A stretch of DNA of 64,000 bases, taken from assembly GCF_000010085.1 (NCBI RefSeq), contig NC_007712.1:372001-436000 (forward strand), read 5' to 3'. Below the pieces are notes generated by a model. It worked only from the letters and a program-made list of their open reading frames with translations. It was not told the DNA's origin and did no database searches. The DNA is from Sodalis glossinidius str. 'morsitans'. Lineage in GTDB: Bacteria > Pseudomonadota > Gammaproteobacteria > Enterobacterales > Enterobacteriaceae. Shown piece by piece: positions 1 to 8,880 of this stretch. Made by a program: the position numbers and the translations under genes. Every line of letters begins with the position of its first letter. The first letter of the stretch is position 1.

Positions 1-533
1 TATCTTTGTCTTCAAAAAAGCCATCGGCGTGACTACCGGTATCCTGCCGTGGCTCCGTCGTAGGCAATGAACTGGCCTCCAACCCGAAAGTCGGCATGGT
101 AAGCCTGACCGGCAGCGTGTCGGCGGGGGAACAGACGATGGCCGCCGCGGCGAAAAATATTATCAAGGTGTCGCTGGAACTGGGCAGTAAGGCGCCGGCT
201 ATCGTCATGGCCATGCGAATTTGGATCTGGCGGTAAAGGTCATTGTGGACTCGCGGGTGATTAACACCGGGCAGGTGCGTAACTGCGCCGAGCGGGTGTA
301 TGTGCAGGAGAGTATCAAAGACGCGTTTATCAGCCGGTTAACCCAGGCGTTCAAGCAAGTGACTTTCGGCAACCACGCCGAACAGGACGGGGGCTGGATA
401 TGGGCCCGCTCATTGATGAAGTCTCCCTGAAGGGCGTGCAGGAAAAGGTAGACCGCGCGGTTTCCCAGGGCGCAACGCTTTTGACCGGTGGTAAACGTGC
501 TGAAGGTAAGGGTTTCTTTTTCCAACCGACCCT

Positions 534-753
534 TATATCTCGATCATTGTACTCAGGGTATTATGCTCCCCGACTGATCATCGGGAAGTCGTGGGTGAGA
601 TGGAACCCTCCCTCGGGCTTCGAGCCTGTCCAATAGATTCATCCCCCACGACTTATCTCCCGCCTTCAAGACTGGACGGTATCCTGTGCCTGGAGCACGT
701 ATCTATAAGGAAGGTCATGGCGGTTTCCTGATTCACCCAGAAGGAGATAGCAC
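534..753 (+). ncRNA. candidate IS110 bridge RNA region (5' non-coding end of the element)
   Basis: The 220 bases before the recombinase start have no convincing ORF but strong potential pairing: GTCGTGGG at 588-595 with CCCACGAC at 645-652, continued loosely by GATGGA/TTCATC, enclosing a small hairpin GGCT-tcg-AGCC. A second hairpin CCCGA...TCGGG lies at about 569-584. In characterised IS110-group elements this non-coding end is transcribed into the bridge RNA that specifies donor and target. The assignment is by position and structure only; the two guide loops have not been demonstrated. Confidence 0.5.
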
Positions 754-1717
754 GTGCAAATTCTCACCCCTGTCGGCATTGATGTTGCTTCCCAGAAATT
801 TGACGTTGCAGTCTGGAAAGGTAAAGCAGCCTACAAATCCAAAGCCTTTTCTAACACGCCTAAGGGTTTCGATGCGCTGAAAAAATGGCTTGAGCCGTTC
901 GGTGACTGCCATATATGCATGGAAGCAACAGGTGCTTACAGTGAGCCATTGTCTACTTTCCTGGCTGATGCAGGTTACGCTGTAAGCGTGGAAAATCCAG
1001 CACGCATAAAATCATTCGGCTGCAGTGAACTGAGTCGTAACAAGACAGATAAAGGCGATGCACGCATGATCGCGCGTTATTGTAAGCTGCATGCTCCCGT
1101 GTTGTGGCAACCGTTGCCGCTGAATGAAAGAAAGCTGAAAGCGTTGGTCAACCGGCTAATAAATCTGCAGGAAATGAAGCAGATGGAAGAAAATCGCCTG
1201 GAAACAGCCCCCCTCGTTAGTACAGGTTTCCATCTGCGCGGTCATCGCTGCGCTGGATACCCAAATAGCAGAGATAAAACAGGCGATGGACAATCATATA
1301 GGCAACGATCCAAGTCTTAAGCAAAACAGGGAACCGTTGGAATCGATCCCTGGGATAGCTGGCGTGTTGAGTAGCATGATATTGGGCTATTTTGGTGATA
1401 TGTCACGGTTCGATAGCAGCAAAGCTGTCGTGGCTTGGGCTGGTCTGAATCCGATGTTGCAGGAGTCTGGGCTGTGGAAAGGTAAAAGTCGGATATCAAA
1501 GGTGGGCAACGCCATGATACGTAAAGCCCTGTATATGCCGGCCCTGACGGCAATGCGCTATAACCCAGCAATAATAGCGCTGAAAGAGCATATGAATGCA
1601 CGTAATAAATCAGGGAAAGTTGTCGTGTGTGCGGCAATGAAGAAACTATTGCAACAAGCTTACGGAGTGCTGAAATCAGGGCAGGTGTTCGATGCTGGAA
1701 TATGTCTTGCAAGATAA
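754..1717 (+). pseudogene. IS110-family recombinase (transposase), frameshifted
   Basis: The N-terminal RuvC-like DEDD domain starts GIDVASQKFDVAVWKG, with the later acidic motifs EATGAY and NKTDKGDAR. The C-terminal Tnp20 domain contains IPGIAG, AWAGLNPM, the serine-bearing segment SGLWKGKSRISKVGNAMIRK and a conserved end. The two halves lie in different frames (754-1320 and 1286-1717). The switch maps to a run of six C at 1208-1213: with five C the frame reads through as ...ETAPSLVQVSICAVIAALD.... I therefore read it as a one-base insertion in a homopolymer. A sequencing error or programmed slippage cannot be excluded. An ATG preceded by GAAGGAGA supports the chosen start. Confidence 0.85.
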
Positions 1718-2069
1718 CTGGCAAGACGGTACTATTAGTAGACGTGCGTCGTGAGATAGACATCATGCATGAAGAAACCTTTGGCCCTGTATTGCCGGTG
1801 ACCACCTTCTCGTCACTCGATGAGGCGGTAAAAATGGCCAACGATTGCGAATTCGGTCTCACGTCGTCGATTTATACCACCAATCTTAATACCGCTATGA
1901 CGGCCATTAAAAAGCTGAAGTTCGGCGAAACCTACATCAACAGAGAAAACTTTGAGGCGATGCAGGGTTTTCGCGCCGGCTGGCGCAAATCGGGGATTGG
2001 CGCCGACGCCTGCCCTGGGCTGGAAGAATATTTACAAACGTTCCACATCGCGGCGTCAGACCTTTTTGC

Positions 2070-3268
2070 TCGCCATGGCGGGTGATGGCGTGCAGCGATC
2101 CTTTTGTGCGGCGGCAAAGCAGGTAGAGAGCGGCGACAACCTATACCGCGGTGAGCGCATACAGACCCCCCGTGGTACTGCCGGTCTTTTGCTCCAGGTA
2201 ACCGAATACGGCAGGGGCAAAAAAACCGCCCAAATTACCGATCGAATTGATGAGTGCAATCCCAGGAGCAACAATACTGACCGGCAATGAGCCTTGCGGC
2301 AACGGCCAGAAGAACGTGGCGCTGGTTTTGGAGCCAATACAGGCGATGCACATGGCAACAAAGGCAAACCAGGGATTGCCCAGGGTTGCCAGGAAAGTGC
2401 CGAGCGTTGCGACCAACATCGCCAGCACCAGCGCTTTATCCAGCATATGGCGGAAACGGTCGCTGATTTTGCCCACCAGATTGATGGCGATAATGGCGCA
2501 AAGCCAGGGGATCGCGGTCAGCAGGACCGATACCAAATTCGCTAAAGCCCCGGATATGGTGAATAATCTGCGGTAATCAAAAGACCAGCGTATAGCCGGT
2601 CATCGTCATGGTGAAGAAAATCACGCAGTAAAACAGCATTTGGCGATAAAAGAGCAGAGCCATGCGTGAGGGCGTGCTCGCCTGCAAACGGCTTCGCGTG
2701 GCTTCCTCTTCCGCCAGCACCCGATGAGGGCATCGCGTTCATGCGCGCTTAGCCAACGGGCCTGCCGCGGTGAAGACACCAGAATAAATGAAGCAATAAC
2801 GCCATATCATTGCAGTTGCACGGCCCCGATAAGCATTGGGGATCCATTGGCGGAAATAGAATAATATCCTGGGGAAAAAACCGGCTTCGGCCACGCCCAA
2901 CAGAAAACGTAAAATATAGAATTGAACCGGAGAGGTAATAAAACCGGTACAAAACACCACTAACCCCCAGGTAATTATAATGCGGGTGAGCCAGATACGG
3001 GCACCGTAGCGTGCCATGAACATATTGCTCGGCACCTCAAATAACGCATAGCCAACAAAAAACAGGCCGGCGCCCAAGCCAAAGGCTGCCGCGCTGACGC
3101 CGGCATCCGCTGCGAGCTGGGCTTTGATAAAGCCGATATTGAAACGATCGATCTGATTAACAATAAGCATAATAATCAGCATCGGTATAATGCGTATAAA
3201 AAACTGCGGCATGCCTGATGGATAAGTTCGGGTTCGACAGTGGATGCGACGGCTGAATGGCTACTCAT
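2070..3268 (-). pseudogene. MFS transporter of the anion:cation symporter type, pseudogene
   Basis: The minus strand encodes recognisable pieces of a 12-helix MFS permease: VNQIDRFNIGFIKAQLA, GLFFVGYALFEVPSN, RYGARIWLTRI, RFLLGVAEAGFFP (central motifs of the ACS family) and, in another frame, ISDRFRHMLDKALVLAM and APGIALINSIGNLGGFFAP. The likely start is the ATG at 3268, after a GAGGT ribosome site, giving MSSHSAVASTVEPELIHQ before the first frameshift near 3210. Further breaks lie near 2740 and 2540, with missing segments around helices 5-7. Substrates of this family include organic acids and sugar acids; which one is not visible. It is convergent with aldA, whose 3' end it abuts. Confidence 0.85.
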
Positions 3269-3606
3269 GACTGACCTCGTATCGGATAGCTTGAGTCAGT
3301 CATGAGTCTTGTCCGTCCCATGACGCAGGGCTATATTACATTTGCCCAAGGTTGGTTGATAAAAACCTGCAGGCCGTAGCGAATGCGGCTTTTTATGTTT
3401 CTAGTCAAGTAGTTGCCGATTAGTCATTTTCCTGACGAAGGACTGTGACTATCAGGATGTTATGTGCAAATATTGGACAACTGTCACACATTATGCCCGT
3501 CGCGCTTTCGTATCGTCTGGCGTTAACGGCGTAACAACGCTACCGGCGCTAATAGCGCCAACAGCGCTATGAGGCTATGGCCAATGCGACATAAGATTAC
3601 TAACGT
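3269..3606. other. intergenic region without a recognisable gene
   Basis: About 340 bases between the MFS start and the Ail/OmpX-like 3' end. It should hold the MFS promoter. A short tandem-like stretch of GCGCTA/AACGCTA units around 3520-3570 is visible, but no ORF with similarity that I recognise. Confidence 0.5.
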
Positions 3607-4198
3607 TCAGAAACGATAGCCGACACCGACCAGCAGTGAGTTTAGTGTTAGGGTTTGCTCGCCATGGTTGAAGCGGCTGGCTTCATAACCCAGGTCGATG
3701 ACCATATTACCGGGTTGATTTGTACGCCTGCGCCATAGGCGAGTGAGGTTTTTTTAGCTCAGAGCGGCTATAGTTTGTCGCCGGCGCATCGCCGGTCTTG
3801 AAAGTTGATTTTCTGAAATGAGATGAATAATCATCGTAATTAATACCGATAACGCCATAAACAGAGACGTAGTCATTGAAACGCCAGACGGGCCCTGCCG
3901 TGAGCGAAAACCCGCTGTAGCTATAGCGTAAATCATTTTGAACTTTATTGGCGACGGCCCAGCTACTGGAGGCGTTGGCGGTCATATAGCTCAGCGAGCC
4001 TATGGGGCCGAGTGGTTCGCCCCATTCATAGCGATATTTGATATTAAACCCGTCCAGCCGGTCATCGTTCGACCTTCTGCCATGGGTATCGTTTGTCATA
4101 TTACTGAGCTGGTAACCGACGCTGAGATTATGGTTATCGGCCAACGCTTTGACGGGTAGCAATAGGGAAAAGACGATAATAGAGAACGGTGTTTTCAT
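3607..4198 (-). pseudogene. Ail/Lom/OmpX family outer-membrane protein, pseudogene
   Basis: The ATG at 4198 opens a typical signal peptide (MKTPFSIIVFSLLLPVKALA) followed by an eight-stranded barrel pattern: LSVGYQLSN, FNIKYRYEWGEPLGPIGSLSY, LRYSYSGFSLTAGPVWR, VSVYGVIGINYD. The last two strands are out of frame: after a run of A near 3745 the reading moves to SLAYGAGVQINP, and near 3722 a second shift gives NMVIDLGYEASRF and the terminal LLVGVGYRF. Members of the family mediate adhesion, serum resistance or host entry (Ail, OmpX). Two frameshifts before the C-terminal signature that BAM needs make this copy very probably inactive. Confidence 0.85.
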
Positions 4199-4546
4199 AA
4201 ATGAATCCCTTATGAAAAATTCCTTTTTAAATTAGGCGCCGACAGATGACTAGGGTAGCGAATGGCTAATTTATTTTACAAGATTAAGGTAAATATCGAT
4301 TAAATATCGAAGATGGCTGCTGGGAGAAATTAAATAAAAACGATACAGCCTATAAGCGGCAAAGCTCGTCTCTTAAAAAAGATATTATTACCTTGTACTG
4401 GAATTAAAATCATAACCAAGTTCAAGGCCAAAATAAGAAACTGAATAAGAATGGGGGGGTGAACTAAAAATAGTGTGTCAATATGAAAAAGGCGTAGACT
4501 TGATGCAACGCCCAACACCTAAAGTGCCGAGCTCAAAGCGAAGGCA
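4199..4546. other. AT-rich intergenic region
   Basis: About 350 bases between the porin start and npr. It is AT-rich with stop-interrupted frames; a 62-residue minus frame here has no start signal or recognisable motif. E. coli has yrbL and mtgA beyond npr; neither is here. Confidence 0.5.
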
Positions 4547-4819
4547 TCAGTCTTCGTCGAAACCCGCGTTAAATAGCTCAATCACCGCCGCCAGCGCCGC
4601 GACCTCGTCTGGCCCGGTGGCCTCGACCTCGATCATCCGCCCTTTGGCAGAATCCAACATCAGCAATCCGATAACGCTGCTGGCCTCCGCCTCGGTACCG
4701 CTGTCGTTACGCAGCATCACTTCGGCATCGAAGCTTTGTACCAGTTCAAACAGCTTCATTGCCGGCCGGGCATGCATACCCAGACGGTTTTTAATCTCTA
4801 CCGTTTGTTTGACCGTCAT
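4547..4819 (-). CDS. npr: NPr, HPr-like phosphocarrier of the nitrogen PTS
   Basis: This is a 90-residue full-length HPr-fold protein. The active-site motif GMHARPAMK holds the phosphorylated histidine (His16), and the C-terminal half carries LLMLDSAKGRMIEVEATGPDE. It passes phosphate from EI-Ntr (PtsP) to IIA-Ntr (PtsN, encoded three genes upstream) in the cytoplasm. Its ATG overlaps the rapZ stop by four bases, so the two are translationally coupled at the end of the rpoN operon, as in E. coli. Intact. Confidence 0.97.
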   Translation of the reverse strand: MTVKQTVEIKNRLGMHARPAMKLFELVQSFDAEVMLRNDSGTEAEASSVIGLLMLDSAKGRMIEVEATGPDEVAALAAVIELFNAGFDED

Positions 4820-5670
4820 GATTTGCTCTTTTCCAGAGTGCGGTGGCGGGACTGGGCATTCTTGCCGCGAGAGCGAAAATAGTCCGCCAGCTGTTCGGCT
4901 ATATACACCGAACGGTGTTTGCCGCCGGTGCAGCCTACCGCCACCGTGAGATAACTGCGGTTATTGGTTTCAAGCATCGGTAGCCACAGCTCCAGATAGC
5001 TGCGGGTTTGATAGATAAAATTATGGACTTCGGTATGGCGATCCAAAAACGCCGCCACGGGGCGATCCAGGCCGGTCATCGGTCTGAGCTTGGGATCCCA
5101 GTGCGGATTGGGCAGAAAACGCACGTCGAACACGTAGTCGGCGTCGATGGGGATGCCGTGCTTGTAGCCGAAGGATTCAAACACCATGGTCAGTTCCCGC
5201 TCGCGCTTGCCTAGCATGCGGGTACGCAGCATTTCGGCCAGTTCATGCACCGACATCTCCGAGGTGTCGATCACCAGATCGGCGCGTGAACGCAGAGGCT
5301 CAAGCAGCGAGTCCTCTTCATCAATGGCGCTTTCCAGCGATAGGTTGAGGGCGGAGAGCGGATGCAGCCGGCGGGTGTCGCTATAGCGGCGGATGAGGGT
5401 ATTGCGATCGGCGTCCAGAAACAGCAACTGCGGGGCAAAGGCCTGCGGCAGGTTATCCATGGCCTGTTCAAAAATCTCCGGCGATTCGGGCATATTGCGT
5501 ACGTCAATGCTCACCGCAGCGGAGATATTGCTCGCCGCCAGCGCGCTGGCCAACTGAGGCAGCAACACCACCGGCAGGTTATCAACGCAGTAAAAGCCCA
5601 TGTCCTCCAGCGCGCGCAGCGCAACGGATTTACCTGAACCTGATCGACCGCTGACTATCATCAGCACCAT
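4816..5670 (-). CDS. rapZ: RapZ, RNase adaptor protein
   Basis: 284 residues, the same length as E. coli RapZ. There is an N-terminal P-loop (VSGRSGSGKS), the family motif FLDADRNTLIRRYSDTRR, and a C-terminal RNA-binding domain ending GCTGGKHRSVYIAEQL and SRGKNAQSRHRTLEKSKS, rich in basic residues. RapZ presents the sRNA GlmZ to RNase E and so adjusts GlmS and amino-sugar supply for peptidoglycan and LPS. It sits between ptsN (92-base gap) and npr (4-base overlap). No lesion is visible. Confidence 0.97.
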   Translation of the reverse strand: MVLMIVSGRSGSGKSVALRALEDMGFYCVDNLPVVLLPQLASALAASNISAAVSIDVRNMPESPEIFEQAMDNLPQAFAPQLLFLDADRNTLIRRYSDTRRLHPLSALNLSLESAIDEEDSLLEPLRSRADLVIDTSEMSVHELAEMLRTRMLGKRERELTMVFESFGYKHGIPIDADYVFDVRFLPNPHWDPKLRPMTGLDRPVAAFLDRHTEVHNFIYQTRSYLELWLPMLETNNRSYLTVAVGCTGGKHRSVYIAEQLADYFRSRGKNAQSRHRTLEKSKS

Positions 5671-5762
5671 GACGATACACCCCTCTGCCTTGCTTATTCA
5701 TCCCCTGGCGATGCGGCCATGCTTCGCCCAACCTATCCTGCTTTCAGGACGGCGCCGCGGCG

Positions 5763-6242
5763 TCAGTCGCCGTCTTCCGTTTCGGTCATGATTTGATACA
5801 GCTCCTCATCGCTTTGCGCGGCGCGCAAACGGCGGCAGACGGTTTTATCCGCCAACCGCTTGGCCACAAGCGAAAGGGTGTGCAAATGGACTTTGCACTG
5901 CTCTGCCGGCACCAGCAGCGCGAACAGCAGGTCCACTGGCTGATTATCGATGGCATCAAACGCGATGGGTTGTTCGAGCTGGATAAAGACCCCGACCGCG
6001 CGCAGCGTGTCTTCTTCCAGCTTACCATGCGGAATGGCGATGCCGTTGCCGATACCGGTACTGCCCATGCGCTCGCGCGTCAATACGGCGTCAAACACCA
6101 CTTGCGGCGCCAGGTTAAGTTGTTTCGCCGCCAGTTCGCTGATAATTTCCAGCGCTCTTTTCTTGCTCTGGCAGTGGACGTCGCTACGGGTACATTCAAT
6201 GTTTAACACTGAATCGATTTGCATTGCTGTATCGTTAGTCAT
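5763..6242 (-). CDS. ptsN: PtsN, IIA-Ntr regulatory PTS protein
   Basis: 159 residues of the mannitol/fructose IIA fold. The phosphohistidine motif GNGIAIPHGK is present, as are LFALLVPAEQCKVHLHTLS and RRLRAAQSDEELYQIM. PtsN accepts phosphate from NPr and, depending on its phosphorylation, controls K+ transport (TrkA, KdpD) and other targets. The start MTNDTAMQIDSVLN agrees with the family. It lies between hpf and rapZ in the classical rpoN operon. Confidence 0.97.
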   Translation of the reverse strand: MTNDTAMQIDSVLNIECTRSDVHCQSKKRALEIISELAAKQLNLAPQVVFDAVLTRERMGSTGIGNGIAIPHGKLEEDTLRAVGVFIQLEQPIAFDAIDNQPVDLLFALLVPAEQCKVHLHTLSLVAKRLADKTVCRRLRAAQSDEELYQIMTETEDGD

Positions 6243-6347
6243 TTCGGGTCACTTAGGCGCTGGTTAACCTTTAAGACTCATCGGCCCGTTACCGTAGGGA
6301 TAACGAGCCGATGTGAGGTTTAGGTAGCGTTGTCGGCTACGGTTAAA

Positions 6348-6635
6348 TTAATATTGTTTCAGCTTCTCTTTATGCTTGTTCAACTGCCGCGTGAGCTTAT
6401 CGATTAATAAATCGATGGCGGCGTACATATCATCCGCTTCCGCAGTCGCGTGCAGCTCACCACCGTTGAGATGCACCGTCGCTTCGGCAATCTTCTGAAC
6501 TTTCTCGACCTTCAGGACAATATAGACCTGATTGATGCGATCGAAGAACTGTTCCAGCTTCGAGAATTTAGTTGTTACAAATTCCCGTAAGGCGTCGGTG
6601 ATGTCAACATGTTGTCCGGTAATGTTCAGCTGCAT
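6348..6635 (-). CDS. hpf: HPF, short-form ribosome hibernation promoting factor
   Basis: I place the start at the internal ATG giving MQLNITGQHVDITDALREFV (95 residues, the E. coli length), not the upstream ATG at 6662. The internal ATG is preceded by a good Shine-Dalgarno (AGAAGGAAG). The S30AE fold is intact (KFSKLEQFFDRINQVYIVL, LHATAEADDMYAAIDLLIDKL). The protein binds the 30S subunit and promotes 100S dimers in stationary phase. It follows rpoN by 23 bases. Confidence 0.96.
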   Translation of the reverse strand: MQLNITGQHVDITDALREFVTTKFSKLEQFFDRINQVYIVLKVEKVQKIAEATVHLNGGELHATAEADDMYAAIDLLIDKLTRQLNKHKEKLKQY

Positions 6636-6658
6636 AGTGTCTTCCTTCTCTGTAGAGG

Positions 6659-8092
6659 TCAAACCAATTGTTTTCGCTGGTTCGACGGCGGTATGGATAA
6701 AGACTCTCGGTACTTCGCTACGGTACGCCGCGCCACCATGATACCCTGCTCGGAAAGCAAGTCGGTGAGCTTACTGTCGCTAAGCGGCTTTGCCGGGTTT
6801 TCCGCGGCGATTAATTTTTTCACCAGCGCGCGGATAGCCGTGGAGGACGCTTCGCCTCCCCCTTCGGTATTGACGTAGCTGGAGAAAAAATATTTCAATT
6901 CAAAGATGCCGCGTGGACTTTGCAGATATTTCTGCATGGTGATGCGCGAAATCGTAGACTCGTGCATATCCACCGCCTGGGCGATATCCGCCAGCACCAT
7001 TGGCCGCATAAACTCTTCCCCCTGTTCAAAGAACGCCATCTGCCGCTCGACAATGCAGTGAGTCACCTTCAGCAGCGTTTCATTGCGGCTTTCCAGGCTT
7101 TTAATCAGCCAGCGCGCCTCCTGCAAATGGCTGCGGATAAACTGACCGTCCGCATCGTTGCGGGTGTTGCTGCCCAGGGCCGCGTACTGCTGATTGATGC
7201 GCAGCGCGGGAATGCTGTCGGTATTGAGTTCCACCACCCAGTGGTTTTGCAGTTTGCGCACCAGCACGTCGGGAATCACATACTGCGACTCGCCGGTATT
7301 GATGGACTGCCCCGGACGCGGATCCAGCGACTGAATCAGCGCTATGGCCGGTTTCAGGACATCCTCTTTCAGCTTAGTCGAACGTAGCAGGGTGCGGAAA
7401 TCATGGCTGCTCAGCAGACTGAGATAATCTCTGACGATGAGCCGCGCCTCATTGAGATAAGGCAGATCGGCCGCAAACTGCGAGAGCTGAATCATCAGGC
7501 AGTCGCGCAGATCCCGTGCCGCCACGCCGACCGGATCGAAGCGCTGGATGCGTTTTAGTACCGCTTCCACCTCGTCCAGGGTGACGTTTTCATCGCCGAT
7601 GCTGTCGAGAATATCGTCCAGCGGCACCGTCAGATAGCCGGTGTCGTCCACGGCGTCGACGATGGAGGTGGCGATCGCTCTATCAGTATCGGAAAAGGGA
7701 GTAAGCTCCACCTGCCACATGAGGTAGTTTTGCAGGGTCTGGGTGGTTTCACCCTGATAGACGGGCAATTCTTCGTCGCGATAGTCGGTACCGGTGCCGG
7801 AGGGCGTCCCGGCGGAGTACATCTCGTCCCAGGTGGCGTCCAGCGGCAGCTCTTCCGGCATGTCCTTTTGTTCCATCGCTTCGCGGGTGTCGAGCGACTC
7901 GCTGTCGGGCGCGTTGTGCGCGTCGACCTCGTCATGCAAATCGGCCTGTTCAAGAAAGGGGTTACTTTCCAGCGCCGTCTGAATTTCCTGCTGGAGTTCA
8001 AGCGTGGACAATTGCAACAGACGGATGGCCTGTTGCAACTGCGGGGTCATGGCTAACTGCTGACTCAGCCTGAGTTGTAAACCTTGCTTCAT
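6659..8092 (-). CDS. rpoN: RpoN, RNA polymerase sigma-54 factor
   Basis: I place the start at MKQGLQLRLSQQLAMTPQLQ (477 residues), four codons inside the longest frame, matching E. coli. Region I (glutamine-rich, activator-contacting) is followed by an acidic region II, the core-binding domain, a helix-turn-helix (MHESTISRITMQKYLQSPRG) and the RpoN box ARRTVAKYRESL that reads the -24 element. Everything needed for function is present. Retention of sigma-54 is notable because glutamate synthase downstream is dead. It lies between lptB and hpf. Confidence 0.97.
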   Translation of the reverse strand: MKQGLQLRLSQQLAMTPQLQQAIRLLQLSTLELQQEIQTALESNPFLEQADLHDEVDAHNAPDSESLDTREAMEQKDMPEELPLDATWDEMYSAGTPSGTGTDYRDEELPVYQGETTQTLQNYLMWQVELTPFSDTDRAIATSIVDAVDDTGYLTVPLDDILDSIGDENVTLDEVEAVLKRIQRFDPVGVAARDLRDCLMIQLSQFAADLPYLNEARLIVRDYLSLLSSHDFRTLLRSTKLKEDVLKPAIALIQSLDPRPGQSINTGESQYVIPDVLVRKLQNHWVVELNTDSIPALRINQQYAALGSNTRNDADGQFIRSHLQEARWLIKSLESRNETLLKVTHCIVERQMAFFEQGEEFMRPMVLADIAQAVDMHESTISRITMQKYLQSPRGIFELKYFFSSYVNTEGGGEASSTAIRALVKKLIAAENPAKPLSDSKLTDLLSEQGIMVARRTVAKYRESLSIPPSNQRKQLV

Positions 8093-8139
8093 AAAATGCG
8101 TCAACTATCCTCACGAACCACGGTGGTAACGCCACCTTA

Positions 8140-8865
8140 TCAGAGGCGGAACTCTTCGCCCAGATAAACCCGTTTGACCTGCTCGTCGAGCATGACGTCG
8201 GCCGGGGAGCCGTGGGCGATGAGCTTGCCCTGGCTGACGATATAGGCTCGTTCGCACACGTCGAGCGTCTCTCGCACGTTGTGGTCGGTGATGAGCACGC
8301 CAAGGCCGCTGTCGCGCAAATGTTCGATGATTTTTTTGATATCGATGACGGAAATCGGATCGACTCCGGCAAAAGGTTCGTCAAGCAGGATGAATTTGGG
8401 GTTGGCGGCGAGCGCCCGCGCGATCTCTACCCGGCGTCGTTCACCGCCGGACAGCGACTGGCCGAGGTTGTTGCGCAAATGACTGATATGGAACTCTTCC
8501 ATCAGCTCTTTCGCGCGGTCGTTACGCTGTTCACGGGTGAGATCCTGGCGAATTTGCAGCACCGCCATCAGATTGTCGAACACGCTCAGGCGGCGGAAGA
8601 TCGAGGCCTCCTGCGGCAGATAGCCGATTCCGCGGCGGGCGCGGGTATGCAGCGGCAGGAGGCTGATATCGTCATCATCAATGACAATCCGGCCGGCGTC
8701 GCGGGGGATGATGCCCACCACCATATAAAACGTGGTGGTTTTGCCCGCCCCGTTAGGCCCCAGCAATCCCACAATCTCGCCAGAGCTTACCTTCAGGCTG
8801 ACGTCTTCCACCACGCGGCGCTCTTTATAGGCTTTAGCCAAATTTTCTGCGATTAATGTTGCCAT
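8140..8865 (-). CDS. lptB: LptB, ATPase of the LPS exporter
   Basis: 241 residues of ABC ATPase: Walker A GPNGAGKTT, Q-loop, signature LSGGERRRVEIARALA, Walker B KFILLDEPFAGVDP and switch histidine (LITDHNVRETL). LptB pairs with LptF/LptG in the inner membrane to push LPS along LptC-LptA to the outer membrane. It directly follows lptA (15-base gap), the conserved lptCAB order. Intact. Confidence 0.97.
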   Translation of the reverse strand: MATLIAENLAKAYKERRVVEDVSLKVSSGEIVGLLGPNGAGKTTTFYMVVGIIPRDAGRIVIDDDDISLLPLHTRARRGIGYLPQEASIFRRLSVFDNLMAVLQIRQDLTREQRNDRAKELMEEFHISHLRNNLGQSLSGGERRRVEIARALAANPKFILLDEPFAGVDPISVIDIKKIIEHLRDSGLGVLITDHNVRETLDVCERAYIVSQGKLIAHGSPADVMLDEQVKRVYLGEEFRL

Positions 8866-8880
8866 GGATCCTATACCCGA

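Larger units (their letters stand above)
532..1731 (+). mobile_element. IS110-family insertion sequence (about 1,200 bp) inside aldA
   Basis: A segment carrying one DEDD recombinase gene interrupts aldA. The uninterrupted aldA codons are recovered if exactly 1,200 bases between two CT dinucleotides are removed (532-533 and 1732-1733; either copy can be assigned to the element). There is no obvious terminal inverted repeat or target duplication beyond the CT, which is the known IS110/IS621 behaviour (CT core dinucleotide in IS621). About 220 bases precede the transposase start and almost nothing follows its stop, the arrangement of the IS110 group rather than the IS1111 group, which has the long non-coding end downstream. 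Confidence 0.85.
1..2085 (+). pseudogene. aldA: aldA (lactaldehyde/aldehyde dehydrogenase) pseudogene, split by an IS110-family insertion
   Basis: Both halves translate to AldA-like NAD-dependent aldehyde dehydrogenase: GVTTGILPW near the left edge, then SLTGSVSAGE, KAPAIVM, VIVDSRVINTGQV, MGPLIDEV, and after the insertion MHEETFGPVLP, NRENFEAMQGF and RKSGIG. Lesions I can see: about 70 residues missing between GILPW and the VGNELASNPK segment (near 55-62), frameshifts near 210 and 395, the IS, and a diverged last 10 residues. The expected catalytic cysteine in GQVC is replaced by arginine (GQVRNCAERV). Removing the 1,200 bases between the two CT dinucleotides (532-533 and 1732-1733) restores the frame P-T-L-L-V-D-V. 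The 5' end lies outside the window. In E. coli the enzyme oxidises L-lactaldehyde and glycolaldehyde; here it cannot be functional. Confidence 0.9.

Noticed and set aside
3520..3580. Possible tandem repeat of GCGCTA-like units
   Set aside because: Only a few imperfect copies; too short to call a repeat family or CRISPR.
4330..4518. 62-codon hydrophobic minus frame between the porin gene and npr
   Set aside because: No ribosome site, AT-rich composition, no recognisable motif; hydrophobicity follows from T-rich DNA.
8212..8856. 214-codon plus frame opposite lptB
   Set aside because: Mirror frame of a well-supported ABC ATPase.
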